The position numbers were made by a program, and so were the translations under genes. 64,000 nt of DNA from JACVRW01 sp963813495 (GTDB taxonomy: Bacteria > Actinomycetota > Thermoleophilia > Solirubrobacterales > Thermoleophilaceae), in NCBI GenBank assembly GCA_963813495.1, contig CAWEZC010000003.1, forward strand, positions 124,001-188,000. The letters are read 5' to 3'. Each line of letters starts with the position of its first letter. Positions within the stretch are counted from its first letter, which is position 1. Shown here piece by piece: positions 24,026 to 31,982 of the stretch. The notes under the pieces are model-generated. The model was not told the DNA's origin. It was given only the letters and a program-made list of their open reading frames with translations, and did not search any database.

Positions 24026-26026
24026 TCAGGGCCCGGTCCAGCCCGCCGCATAGCAGGGCGCGTCCCCGCACGTATCCGCGAAGCGCCCGTCGATGCCAAG
24101 GAAACCGACGAACTGCGCCGCCGCCGCCGGCGCGAAGCCCGTGAGGGCGTGCGGGTCGACCCCCTGGGTCTGCACCACGTTGGTCAGCGGCGACGGCGGG
24201 GTGCCCAGGCAGGCCGGGGCAGCGGGGGCGCCGCAGCCCGGCGGACGCAACGGGCCGGTGTCGAACACCACAAGCGCGTTGCCGGCCCAGGGATAGCGCG
24301 GCACTGGCTTGATGCCGTAGAAGGGGTTGGTGTCGAGGCTGCGGCCCGGGTCGAGCGCGGGCGTGCGCAGCCGCGCGCGCAGCAGGCGAGCCTCGGTCTC
24401 GGTCGCCACGTTGGCCACCTGGTGGTCGCCGAAGGCCTCGTGCAGGAGCACGGTGTGGCGGGGCGTGCCGGGCAGCGGCTCCCGGGTCATGTGCCAGGCG
24501 TAGCCGTTGGCCTCGCCGCGGTCCCACAGCAGCTGCACCATCGAGTTGATGATCGCCTGGTCCACCTCGTCGGGGTACGTGGGGAAGAGCACCTCGGCGA
24601 AGGTGCTGAACTGGGTGCTGCGGGTGAGCAGCAGGCTGAAGCGAAAGCCCGGCACGATCAGCGCGGAGCGCTGCGAGTCCGGTGCCACCGCCGTGTAGGC
24701 GCCACCCAGGATGCCGCCGAGGCTGGCGCCCGCGTAGAACAACCGGCGCGTGTCGATCTTCCCGGCGAACGCGGGGTGGCCCGACAACCCCTGCGGGTGG
24801 AGCATGGCCCTACCGAGGAACATGAAGTTGAGCAGGCCCTGCTGCAGGCGGTCGGCCATCGTGGGGAAACGCGACAGGTCCTTGGAGATCTCGATTGCGT
24901 TGGGCACGTCCTCCGAGGACATGCCGGAGAAGTCGCTGCCGCAGATCACCGCGTTGGCCACCGCCGCCAGCCCGGCCACGCCGTCCACCGCGGCCGCGGA
25001 GCCGAACAGGCCGTGGCCGAACAGGAGGGGCCGCGCCGGGTTGGATGACGTTGCGGAGGCGGGAACGATGCAGACGAAGCGTGCCTGCTGGACGTTGCCC
25101 GGGGTGCGCACGGGCAGGCCATTGCGGCCCAGCTTGAAGCGCGAGCCGGGCGGGCAGCCGTCCTGGTCGAGGAAGCAGGGCACGGCCACGCGGCCGCTGA
25201 CACGGGTGGCGCCCGCGACCGGACGTACCTCGTCGACGCTGAAGGCCGGCGCCGAGCCCGCAACCTCCAGATCGGCCAGATCGCGGTCCCCGAGTTGGGC
25301 GAAGGCGCGGTCGCGCATCGACAGCAGCCGCTTGGTGAGACCATCGCGGCTGGCAACGGTGAAGTCCCAGGCCAGGTACAGGCTGCGGCGGCGGATCCCC
25401 GCCTTGCGCAGCGCGGCGAAGACCTCCTCGAAGTGCTCGCGGCGGCGCTCGGCACGCCGGTCCGGGGCCGGCAGCCCGTCGCGGTAGACGCGGAAGGCGC
25501 GGCCCGCGCCGATCCGCGATCCGTCGGCGCGCCTGAGGTTGCGCAGCGCGACGATGTAGCGGCGGCCCTCCTTCCAGCCCACGCCGGGGTGAATGTTGAG
25601 TGTGCGCTTCGCCGGGTCCTTGGCGCGCTGGTTGAGCTCGGCCCATACGAGCTGGCGCTCATGGGTCTTGGCGTCGATCACGACCACCGGCTGGCGGCGC
25701 GCAAAGGCGCGACCCATGTCGTTCACGGGCACCACCCCGCTGCGCTCGAGGTCGAGGCCCGGTACCAGCGTCACGATGATCTGCCCGGGGCTGAAGCCGT
25801 CCGACCGGTTGTAGTCGCTCGCCTCGATCGGCTTGCCGTCCTTGCTGCGCGGCGTCATCGAGTTGTCGAGCGCGAGCCGGCCATTCTTGACGAAGTGGTC
25901 GTTGGGCCAGGGCAGCAGGCAGGCGGCGGGATCGAGCGGGTCGCAGCCCTTGGGTGCGGCCTGGGCCGGCGCAACCGCCCCGAGAAGGGCCAGAGTGAGC
26001 GCGCAGATGACGCATGCCCTCCTCAT
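24026..26026 (-). CDS. Large secreted alpha/beta-hydrolase-like protein
   Basis: 666 aa with a clear signal peptide (L-T-L-A-L-L-G-A-V-A-P-A-Q-A-A). The second half has hydrolase-fold marks: an oxyanion-type L-L-F-G-H-G-L-F-G near residue 335, the nucleophile elbow G-A-S-L-G-G near 430, and later L-L-H-E-A-F-G-D-H-Q-V, which can supply acid and histidine. The first ~300 residues resemble an all-beta N-terminal domain. Several cysteines (C-D-P-L-D-P-A-A-C, F-L-D-Q-D-G-C, C-G-D-A-P-C) suggest disulfides. The substrate is unknown; lipase or esterase is the simplest guess. It stands alone between a hairpin on either side. Confidence 0.75.
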   Translation of the reverse strand: MRRACVICALTLALLGAVAPAQAAPKGCDPLDPAACLLPWPNDHFVKNGRLALDNSMTPRSKDGKPIEASDYNRSDGFSPGQIIVTLVPGLDLERSGVVPVNDMGRAFARRQPVVVIDAKTHERQLVWAELNQRAKDPAKRTLNIHPGVGWKEGRRYIVALRNLRRADGSRIGAGRAFRVYRDGLPAPDRRAERRREHFEEVFAALRKAGIRRRSLYLAWDFTVASRDGLTKRLLSMRDRAFAQLGDRDLADLEVAGSAPAFSVDEVRPVAGATRVSGRVAVPCFLDQDGCPPGSRFKLGRNGLPVRTPGNVQQARFVCIVPASATSSNPARPLLFGHGLFGSAAAVDGVAGLAAVANAVICGSDFSGMSSEDVPNAIEISKDLSRFPTMADRLQQGLLNFMFLGRAMLHPQGLSGHPAFAGKIDTRRLFYAGASLGGILGGAYTAVAPDSQRSALIVPGFRFSLLLTRSTQFSTFAEVLFPTYPDEVDQAIINSMVQLLWDRGEANGYAWHMTREPLPGTPRHTVLLHEAFGDHQVANVATETEARLLRARLRTPALDPGRSLDTNPFYGIKPVPRYPWAGNALVVFDTGPLRPPGCGAPAAPACLGTPPSPLTNVVQTQGVDPHALTGFAPAAAAQFVGFLGIDGRFADTCGDAPCYAAGWTGP

Positions 26027-26055
26027 CCGCGCGGCAGCCTATGGGATCAGCGCGC

Positions 26056-26088
26056 GGTGAGGTCGGGCAGCTCCGACATCGCCTCACC
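26056..26088 (-). terminator. Hairpin between the RpiR gene and the secreted hydrolase gene
   Basis: GGTGAGG pairs with CCTCACC (7 bp) and, inside, TCGG pairs with CCGA, leaving a five-base bulge. It is within the 166-base gap downstream of the RpiR gene and upstream of the hydrolase. A terminator for RpiR is likely, or a leader structure of the hydrolase. I see no gene in the gap. Confidence 0.45.
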
Positions 26089-26192
26089 TTCCCAGCGGAC
26101 CGCCGGCAAATCGTCACCGGCACGCTGGGGCGCGTCAAGCCCGGTCATGGGCCCACCCGCCCGATGGGGTAGGTCCCCCAGAGCGCCGCGCG

Positions 26193-27044
26193 CTACTTGA
26201 GGCGGAAGGCCTTGATGCGGTCCGCATAGGCGGACTCGTCCAGCGCGTACACCCCGTAGGCGAGCGCCTGGACCACCCCGAGCAGCGCGGCGTGTGAGCG
26301 CACGTAGGCCGGGCTGTTGGAGGAGTAGTAGAGCCGGTGGTCGGCCAGCTTGGCCACCTCGGAGAGCGTGGCGTCGGCGATCGCGATCGTCGCGGCGCGC
26401 CGGTTGCGGGCCAGCTTCATCGCCCGGACCACCAGCGGATGCGGCCGGCCGGCGGAGAAGCCCACCATCACGGTCGTCTCGTCCACGCGGCCGAGCTTCG
26501 CCAGACCCTCCTGGCTGGGCGAGGCCACCACCTCGGCGCGCAGGTCCAGCAGCATCAGCAGGTGACGCAGGTAGCTGGCGAAGAACGCCATCTGGTCGGT
26601 CCCGCAGAGCACGATTCGGTCCGCGCGCGAGATCAGGTCTACGGCAGCTGCCACCTCGTCGCGATCGATCTTGCGAGCGGTCTCGGCGACGTTCGCGTGG
26701 TCGGCCGCGATCGCGGTCTCGAACTCCGTCTGGTCGATCGGGAAGAGCGGGGCCTGGGCCAGGTCGGCGGCCGAGATGCCGTTCTCGCGGGCGCGCCGGT
26801 ACTCGTCGCGAGCCGCGGCCTGAAGCTCGGGGAAGCCCTCGAAGCCGAGCGCTTGCGCGAAGCGCACGACCGTCGAGCTCGAGGTGTTGGCCCGGCGGGC
26901 CAGCTCCTCGGCCGTGTGGAAGGCGGCCTCCTCGAGGTGATCCACGATGTACTGGCCCACGTCCTTCTGCGAGCGGCTGAACTCGTCGAAGCGCTGGCGG
27001 ATCTCTTCGGAGAGGGTGAGAGCGGTCGTCCCAGATCTCGTCAC
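26193..27044 (-). CDS. MurR/RpiR-family transcriptional regulator
   Basis: 283 aa from the GTG at 27044; the longer upstream frame runs antisense through the GST gene. The N-terminal HTH_6 domain shows A-F-H-T-A-E-E-L-A-R-R-A-N-T-S-S-S-T-V-V-R-F and the C-terminal SIS domain I-V-L-C-G-T-D-Q-M-A and V-M-V-G-F-S-A-G-R. These regulators sense sugar phosphates and control sugar or amino-sugar catabolism, or other pathways. The gene is divergent from the GST with 66 bases between, which should hold both promoters. No sugar genes adjoin, so the regulon cannot be guessed. Confidence 0.9.
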   Translation of the reverse strand: MTRSGTTALTLSEEIRQRFDEFSRSQKDVGQYIVDHLEEAAFHTAEELARRANTSSSTVVRFAQALGFEGFPELQAAARDEYRRARENGISAADLAQAPLFPIDQTEFETAIAADHANVAETARKIDRDEVAAAVDLISRADRIVLCGTDQMAFFASYLRHLLMLLDLRAEVVASPSQEGLAKLGRVDETTVMVGFSAGRPHPLVVRAMKLARNRRAATIAIADATLSEVAKLADHRLYYSSNSPAYVRSHAALLGVVQALAYGVYALDESAYADRIKAFRLK

Positions 27045-27110
27045 GGACGCGTTTTTCGGCAGCACCGGCGGAGTTCCTTCCGGGCGGGCGGCGCCGGTAG
27101 CGTTCGCCGG

Positions 27111-27746
27111 GTGATCCTCTACGACCATCCCGCCTCGGGGAACTGCATGAAGTGCCGCATCCTGCTGCGCCGGCTCGAGCTGCCCTACGAGGCGGTTACC
27201 GTCGATCTGTTCAAGGGCGAGACCCGCACCGGCCGGCACTTCGCGCGCAACCCCGACGGCCGCATTCCCGTGCTCGAGCTCGACTCCGGTGAGACCATCC
27301 CGGAGTCCGGGGCCATCCTCCTCTACCTCGCCGAGCGCACGCCGCTGCTGCCGGCCGACGGCCTCGCCCGGGCGCGCGTGAATCAGTGGATGCTGTTCGA
27401 GCAGAATCGCATCGAAGCCGAGCTCGGCTATGCGCGCTTCCTGCGCCTGTCCGGGCGCCACGAGCAAATGGCCGAGGTCTATGCCAACAGAGTCGAGCGC
27501 GGGCGCGACGCTCTGGGCGCACTCGACCGCGGCCTCGCGGCCGGCGGCGGGCCATTCGTGGCCGGCCCGGATTACAGCGTCGCCGACATAGCCCTGTATG
27601 GATACGTGGCCTGCGCGGGCGATGCCGGCGTCGATCCGCGCGGATTTTCCCGCGTGGACGCCTGGCTCGACCGCGTGGAGGCCACACCGCTCTTCGAGAA
27701 CGACCTCGAGCCGCTGCCGGCGCACGCGCTAGACCGCCCTCTCTGA
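27111..27746 (+). CDS. Glutathione S-transferase family protein
   Basis: 211 aa from the GTG at 27111. The thioredoxin-like N-terminal domain has Y-D-H-P-A-S-G-N-C-M-K-C, N-P-D-G-R-I-P-V-L-E-L and the glutathione-binding E-S-G-A-I-L-L-Y-L-A-E. The all-helical C-terminal domain has the F-V-A-G-P-D-Y-S-V-A-D-I-A-L-Y-G-Y motif. The family conjugates or reduces small molecules with glutathione; as most actinobacteria lack glutathione, another thiol or another role is possible. Divergent from the RpiR gene. Confidence 0.88.
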   Translation: MILYDHPASGNCMKCRILLRRLELPYEAVTVDLFKGETRTGRHFARNPDGRIPVLELDSGETIPESGAILLYLAERTPLLPADGLARARVNQWMLFEQNRIEAELGYARFLRLSGRHEQMAEVYANRVERGRDALGALDRGLAAGGGPFVAGPDYSVADIALYGYVACAGDAGVDPRGFSRVDAWLDRVEATPLFENDLEPLPAHALDRPL

Positions 27747-27759
27747 GCGCCCGCGCCGC

Positions 27760-28599
27760 TCAACCCGGAGTGCAGGTTCTCCGGCTGCGATCGAGCAGGC
27801 GGCCCGCCACGTTGCGGAACTCGAAGGTGGCCCGGCCCGGCTCGAGGACAATCCGGAGCGCTCCCTCGCTTGCGTCGTCTCCCCATACCAGCCGGCGATC
27901 CTTGCGCAGGGGGTAGAGGGCGCGGCCGCCCGACCCGGCCACGTACTGCACGATCCCGTTGCGCGGGCGCAGGCGCTGGAGGTCGTGGTCGTGTCCGCTG
28001 AGCACGACGCGGGCGTGGCCCCGCAGGGCGTCCCAGAGCGGCGCGAGATCCGGTGCGTCGCCGTGTACGGCGCCGGCGCTGAAGCGGGGACGGTGCCAGA
28101 AGGCGATGCGGCAGTTCCCCGGCGCGCTGAGGGCGCGGCGCAACCAGCGCAGCTGGCGCGACGCGGGGTCATGGGGGGCCTCCGAGTTGAGGCTCACCAG
28201 CTCCCAGCCGGCCAGCGTCGTCCTGAACCAGGGCGGCTGGCGGTGGCCCTTGCGGGCGCGCCAGTAGGGGTAGTAGCCGCTGCGGCGGTTGCGCCATTCG
28301 TGGTTGCCCGGCGTGGGGTCGGTGATCGAGGCGAGGCGGCCGTAGAGGGGGTCGTAGTGGCGCTCGAAGTCCTCGCGGGTGCCGGTCTCGTAGACGTCGC
28401 CGAGATACAGGAAGCGGTCGGGGCGTGCACGGCGGATGGCCGCGGCAACGCGAGCGGCGGCGCTGGTGGGCGTGGCGGCGTCGCCCACCGCCCACACCAC
28501 GGCTGGCGCCGTCCCGCTGTCCTGCACAGGCGCGGCGGCACCGGCGGGAAGGGCGAGTGCCCAGCCGAGCACGACGGCGGCTGCGGCGAGCCGTCTCAC
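27760..28599 (-). CDS. Secreted metallophosphoesterase (purple-acid-phosphatase-like)
   Basis: 279 aa from a GTG overlapping the stop of the gene upstream (GTGA). It has a signal peptide (V-L-G-W-A-L-A-L-P-A-G-A-A-A) and the calcineurin-like metal motifs: A-V-G-D near residue 38, F-L-Y-L-G-D-V-Y, T-P-G-N-H-E-W and L-S-G-H-D-H-D. Such enzymes hydrolyse phosphomonoesters or diesters with two metals. It is coupled to the NAGPA-like gene, so both exported enzymes may act on the same phosphodiester-linked cell-wall sugars; that link is inference. Confidence 0.87.
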   Translation of the reverse strand: MRRLAAAAVVLGWALALPAGAAAPVQDSGTAPAVVWAVGDAATPTSAAARVAAAIRRARPDRFLYLGDVYETGTREDFERHYDPLYGRLASITDPTPGNHEWRNRRSGYYPYWRARKGHRQPPWFRTTLAGWELVSLNSEAPHDPASRQLRWLRRALSAPGNCRIAFWHRPRFSAGAVHGDAPDLAPLWDALRGHARVVLSGHDHDLQRLRPRNGIVQYVAGSGGRALYPLRKDRRLVWGDDASEGALRIVLEPGRATFEFRNVAGRLLDRSRRTCTPG

Positions 28600-29822
28600 G
28601 GAAGCACGAACACGCCGTCGCTCACCGGCCGCTCCCCGGTGGGGTCCGAGGGCCGGTTGACCAGCTCGCCACGCACAACCATGCTGGACGATCCGCCGCC
28701 GTCGAGGTTGAGCGCCGAGCGCGCCCCGAGCGATCTCATCAGCCGCGCCGCCTCCAGGAGCGTCACCCCGGCGCTCCAGCCGGGACGGCGCCCGTCCACG
28801 GTGACCAGCAGGAGGCGCCCGTCTCCCCGCACGCCAATTAGCGTACGAGGCTGGCGGGACACCACGAACGAGCCGTAGAAGCCCGGCGCCTCGAGCGGAG
28901 CGAAGCCCTCGGCTCGGGCCGTCACCGAGAGCCGCCCGCGCACCAGCAGGCGTGGCCCGCCGCCGGTGATCAGCGCCTGATCGGAGAGCTCGAGCGGCCG
29001 GCCGCCGGCGAGCACCGCCAGGTCGATCGCCGGCCGGCTCCCCTGCGGCGCGGCCCGGCGCAGAAAGCGCGCCGCGTCACCGCTCCCCGACAACAGCACG
29101 CGCCCGCCCGCGATCGGATCCGACCGTGCCCTGCCCACGCTCGTCACCGTGGCGCCGCGCAGCTGCGCCTGCGTTCCGGCGGCGGGCGGGAGCGCGCCGA
29201 AGCTCGAGGAGAGCAGCACGAGCTCGCTGGGGTCCGAGCAGGTCAGAGCCGAGTTGGGCCGCTCGGTGGGCTCGTCGCCCCCGCGCCCTCCGCAGGCGGG
29301 AATCGCCCCGCGGCGCCGTTCCACTCCGTCGAGCACCCGCGCTTCTCCGGCCTCGCCGGTGACCGTCCCCGCGAAGCGCAGGGAAGCGATGCCGGCCGTC
29401 GCCGCCGGGTCGGCGGGGACCACCAGTGCCGAGCGTCCGCCGACCGGCTCGCTGAGCAGGCGCCCGTCGAGCGCGAGCGCGCCCACCGGATCGCCGTCCC
29501 CCGCGAAGAAGCCACCGTTGATCCCCGCCACGGCGCGGAGCCGCCGCGCCATTCTGCTGGTCCGCTCGAGGCCCGCCACCCGCCGGTTGGACAGCTCCCC
29601 GCCGATGCGGCCCTGCAACGCCGCGCGGTCGACCGTGAGCACCTGGACCCGCCAGGGACCGCCCGCGCGGGTAATGGAGGTCCAGCGGACGCCGGCGGCG
29701 ACCGTCACGCTCTCGCGCCGCTCGTCGAGGGAGCGTGAGCCCAGCGGCAGCTCGGCCGCACCAGCGGGGCCCGCAAGACAGCAGCTAAGGAGCACTCCGG
29801 AGACGACGCACCTGCCCCGCAC
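28596..29822 (-). CDS. Secreted phosphodiester glycosidase family (NAGPA-like) protein
   Basis: About 408 aa from a GTG at 29822, chosen because a signal peptide follows (V-L-L-S-C-C-L-A-G-P-A-G-A-A). The NAGPA domain is marked by A-V-A-G-I-N-G-G-F-F-A-G-D-G near residue 85 and the C-terminal L-N-L-D-G-G-G-S-S-S-M-V-V-R-G. The family includes the enzyme that uncovers mannose 6-phosphate by cleaving GlcNAc-phosphodiesters; bacterial members act on exopolysaccharide or wall phosphodiesters. The ribosome site is weak, so the exact start is uncertain. Confidence 0.85.
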   Translation of the reverse strand: MRGRCVVSGVLLSCCLAGPAGAAELPLGSRSLDERRESVTVAAGVRWTSITRAGGPWRVQVLTVDRAALQGRIGGELSNRRVAGLERTSRMARRLRAVAGINGGFFAGDGDPVGALALDGRLLSEPVGGRSALVVPADPAATAGIASLRFAGTVTGEAGEARVLDGVERRRGAIPACGGRGGDEPTERPNSALTCSDPSELVLLSSSFGALPPAAGTQAQLRGATVTSVGRARSDPIAGGRVLLSGSGDAARFLRRAAPQGSRPAIDLAVLAGGRPLELSDQALITGGGPRLLVRGRLSVTARAEGFAPLEAPGFYGSFVVSRQPRTLIGVRGDGRLLLVTVDGRRPGWSAGVTLLEAARLMRSLGARSALNLDGGGSSSMVVRGELVNRPSDPTGERPVSDGVFVLP

Positions 29823-29890
29823 GCAGGGCAGGGTGGCATGGCAGGCCGATCGATGGGTAGAACAAGTCCACTCGACCGAGGACGGACGCC

Positions 29891-30256
29891 ATGGCCGGTA
29901 GCGATCAGGAGCAGAAGCCGAGCGAGCAGCGGGGCGGAACCACGCCCGACGCGGAGGAGGCCCGGCAGAAGGGCGAGTGGGCGGCCACCGCGGACGAGGG
30001 CATCGTCCCCGCCGACGCCGGCGGATCCGACGCGCCGCGCGAGATGCTGGACGAGGACCCCGACCTGCGCAGCTCGGTGCTCGGCGAGACGACGGGCTCG
30101 GACGAGCCGGCGACCGATAGCGGAGTCGACCTGGAGGCCGGCGACAACGCCGACGCGGTGACCGACGGCGGCCCCGACCTGCGCGAAGGGGCCGAGCCGG
30201 ATCAGAAGGATTCGGCCGCAGCAGCCCGCCGGCCCGAGGCCGAACTGGGTCAGTAG
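29891..30256 (+). CDS. Short acidic, probably disordered protein
   Basis: 121 aa with a GAGGACG ribosome site before the ATG. It is rich in Asp, Glu, Gly and Ala, almost without hydrophobic residues, and carries repeated acidic motifs (D-E-D-P-D-L-R, G-G-P-D-L-R-E-G). No signal peptide or membrane segment. Proteins of this composition occur in many actinobacteria without known function. The codon pattern and clean ribosome site support a real gene, but there is no homology-type evidence. Confidence 0.55.
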   Translation: MAGSDQEQKPSEQRGGTTPDAEEARQKGEWAATADEGIVPADAGGSDAPREMLDEDPDLRSSVLGETTGSDEPATDSGVDLEAGDNADAVTDGGPDLREGAEPDQKDSAAAARRPEAELGQ

Positions 30257-30567
30257 TGGGCCGGATGGGTCCAAGTCCCGTAGCGATGCGGGATGTAGGG
30301 CGCATGCTCCCGAACCTGCTCCCGAAACCGCCCGCAGATCCCGGGCGTTGCTACCGAACGCCGCGGCGACCTTGGCGCGGGCGTGCCACCGTCTTTGTGG
30401 CCCATCATCGCCGCGATCTCGCACGGCTGGAGGCCATCAGCGCCAGCATCGTGCCGTAGTAGTGATCCTTCCGGGGGGTCATCCGCCGCTCGCGCTCGTT
30501 CCACTGACGCTCCACCGCGCGTCCCGGTGAAGACATCGGCCCGGCAACCTCGACGAGCGTCGAGCAC
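30250..30567 (-). pseudogene. Decayed reading frame with an integrase-like string
   Basis: Neighbouring minus-strand frames each look coding for a while and then hand over: M-T-P-R-K-D-H-Y-Y-G-T-M-L-A-L-M-A in one frame continues as G-L-Q-P-C-E-I-A-A-M-M-G-H-K-D-G-G-T in the next, and a third stretch ends R-E-H-A-P-Y-I-P-H-R-Y-G before a stop. The E-I-A-A-M-M-G-H-K-D string is similar to the C-terminal Gly-His box of tyrosine recombinases. It may be a remnant of an integrase, but the catalytic Arg and Tyr are not seen. Very tentative. Confidence 0.3.
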
Positions 30568-31027
30568 AAGGATGAGCAGGTGACGAGCGTTCCCTTGTCC
30601 GAGGGGCGGCGCCGTGTCGCCAACACTGGGGGTGTGCTCCTGGCCGGGCGGCGCGGACTGCCGCCTCTCGCATCGACCCAGCGTCTGCTTGGGATCACGG
30701 CACCTCGGCCGTCACGTCCGCGAGGATCGACATCAACTCGCCACGGTGCCCGGCGGCCTCGTCGTCGTCCTGCATCTGATCGGCTGGCACCAGCCCCTCG
30801 CCCACATGCGAGCCGGCTCGCCCGGCAAGACGTCGATCTCATACGAGTCGGGCCCGCCGGACTGGAGGCGCGGAGGATCGGGATCTCGACGTCAAAGCGA
30901 TCAGGCTCCGCGACGAACTCCGCCGGGCCGGCGGGAGCACCGCCCCCTGGCGGTTCCGCTCGGCGGGGTTCTCAGCCGCGAAGAGCCCGCGAGAGTCGCC
31001 GGCCTTCGATGGTCCGTCGGGGAGCCC
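30257..31027. other. About 770 bases without an intact gene
   Basis: Between the acidic-protein gene and the ABM-like gene no frame gives a full protein. Both strands have open stretches typical of GC-rich DNA, but their translations are arginine/proline-rich. Two decayed minus-strand frames are entered separately (30250-30567 and 30695-31020). No RNA gene or insertion-sequence end is evident. Confidence 0.5.
30695..31020 (-). pseudogene. Frameshifted remnant of a ~100-residue protein of unknown family
   Basis: Read on the minus strand, three frames join into one plausible protein: E-F-V-A-E-P-D-R-F-D-V-E-I-P-I-L-R, then G-G-P-D-S-Y-E-I-D-V-L-P-G-E-P-A-R-M-W, then G-L-V-P-A-D-Q-M-Q-D-D-D-E-A-A-G and a normal-looking end L-M-S-I-L-A-D-V-T-A-E-V-P before TGA at 30697-30695. 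At least two frame changes are needed. The balanced composition contrasts with the arginine-rich noise of other frames. I do not recognise the parent family. Confidence 0.4.
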
Positions 31028-31315
31028 TCAGGACATTCGGCGTTGTAGCTTGACCTCGCAGAGGTCCGCGGAGGCCCGCGTGCCGGGGGTCTCCGCCGGG
31101 TCCATCTGTTCGAAGACTGCGCTCGCGTCGCGCATCTTCTGCTCTGTCTCGAAGTACCCGACGAAGATGGCCGTCCCCTGTGATTCGTCGACAAACAGCT
31201 CGAGTCCGGTTGCGTCGACGCCGGGCGGAGGTCCCTCGGAGTCCTCGACGCGGGCAACGACCTCCGAGATCCTCTCAGCGGTCACGTCGGTGAATCTGAC
31301 GACACGTGCGTACAT
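31028..31315 (-). CDS. Small dimeric alpha/beta-barrel (ABM-like) protein
   Basis: 95 aa from the ATG at 31315, preceded by AGGAGG five bases upstream; an upstream frame to 31375 is less likely. The sequence alternates strand and helix in the ferredoxin-like order of antibiotic-biosynthesis-monooxygenase-type proteins: M-Y-A-R-V-V-R-F-T-D-V, A-E-R-I-S-E-V-V-A-R-V, then G-T-A-I-F-V-G-Y-F-E-T-E-Q-K-M. Such proteins bind small hydrophobic or haem-like ligands, or have no known activity. No operon partner. Confidence 0.65.
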   Translation of the reverse strand: MYARVVRFTDVTAERISEVVARVEDSEGPPPGVDATGLELFVDESQGTAIFVGYFETEQKMRDASAVFEQMDPAETPGTRASADLCEVKLQRRMS

Positions 31316-31439
31316 ACGCTCCTCCTCATCGATTGGCTGGCGCGGAATCACCGCCGCCAGCTTGGCCAGACCCAAGTTTGAGTAGCCGCGCTGGGTACCC
31401 CTTGCGATTGCAACTACCGCAAACCCGCACTACGCCTAG

Positions 31440-31512
31440 TGGGCCGGGCAGGACTCGAACCTGCGACCGATGGATTATGAGTCCACTGCTCTGACCACTG
31501 AGCTACCGGCCC
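31440..31512 (-). tRNA. tRNA with anticodon CAU (Met or Ile2)
   Basis: 73 bases on the minus strand fold as a full cloverleaf: 7-bp acceptor GGGCCGG/CCGGCCC, D-arm GCTC...GAGC, anticodon loop CTCATAA, and T-arm GCAGG-TTCGAGT-CCTGC, with discriminator A. CCA is not encoded. A CAU anticodon outside an initiator context can be elongator Met or the lysidine-modified Ile2. The acceptor lacks the initiator's 1-72 mismatch, so it is not fMet. The two remaining options cannot be separated by eye. Confidence 0.93.
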
Positions 31513-31513
31513 T

Positions 31514-31536
31514 CGAGCGGGATGTCCTCCCGCTCG
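31514..31536 (-). terminator. Hairpin between the 31561-31917 gene and the tRNA
   Basis: A perfect 8-bp stem (CGAGCGGG with CCCGCTCG) with a seven-base loop begins one base from the mature 5' end of the tRNA. It can terminate the protein gene upstream on the same strand, or form part of a joint transcript and mark the tRNA 5' processing site. Confidence 0.5.
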
Positions 31537-31560
31537 GCGTCATCCTACGTCTCGGTCAGC

Positions 31561-31917
31561 TCAGCGGCGAGACACCGCGGAGAGAGGGACCGTCGAGACG
31601 GAACCGCTCTTGAGCCAGCGCACGGTGGCCGTGCCCGCCTTTGCGTCGACCGCCTGAACCTTGCCGATCTCGCCCGTGGACTTCTTGCGGACATGCCCGG
31701 CCGGGAGCGGCGTGACCGTCCTCTTGACCTCAGCCGCCTCTCGCGGCGTGCGCTTGCGCACCTCGGCCGGTGGCGCTTCCTCGCGCCTTGCCGTCGCCTT
31801 CTGCGGCTGAGCGGGCCGCTCTGCCGGATCGGGCCTTTTCAGCACCTTGTCGAGCGGCACGACGTTCGCCCCCGTGCCCTTCGTCTCTGTATCCAGCACC
31901 CATGTCTTTCTGGCCAT
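31561..31917 (-). CDS. Conserved hypothetical protein with C-terminal SH3/KOW-like domain
   Basis: 118 aa from the ATG at 31917. It opens M-A-R-K-T-W-V-L-D-T-E-T-K-G-T-G-A-N, followed by V-P-L-D-K-V-L, a block I recall from other actinobacterial hypothetical proteins. The middle is charged and proline-rich. The last ~45 residues (V-R-K-K-S-T-G-E-I-G-K-V, A-T-V-R-W-L-K-S-G) read like a small beta-barrel of the SH3/KOW type, which often binds RNA or the ribosome. The charge is strongly basic. Function unknown; nucleic-acid binding is an inference. Confidence 0.75.
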   Translation of the reverse strand: MARKTWVLDTETKGTGANVVPLDKVLKRPDPAERPAQPQKATARREEAPPAEVRKRTPREAAEVKRTVTPLPAGHVRKKSTGEIGKVQAVDAKAGTATVRWLKSGSVSTVPLSAVSRR

Positions 31918-31982
31918 AACCACGGTCAACTCTAGAGACGAGAGCGGCTTTGACCGGCTCCGGACAGCGGAAATGTCGCCTC

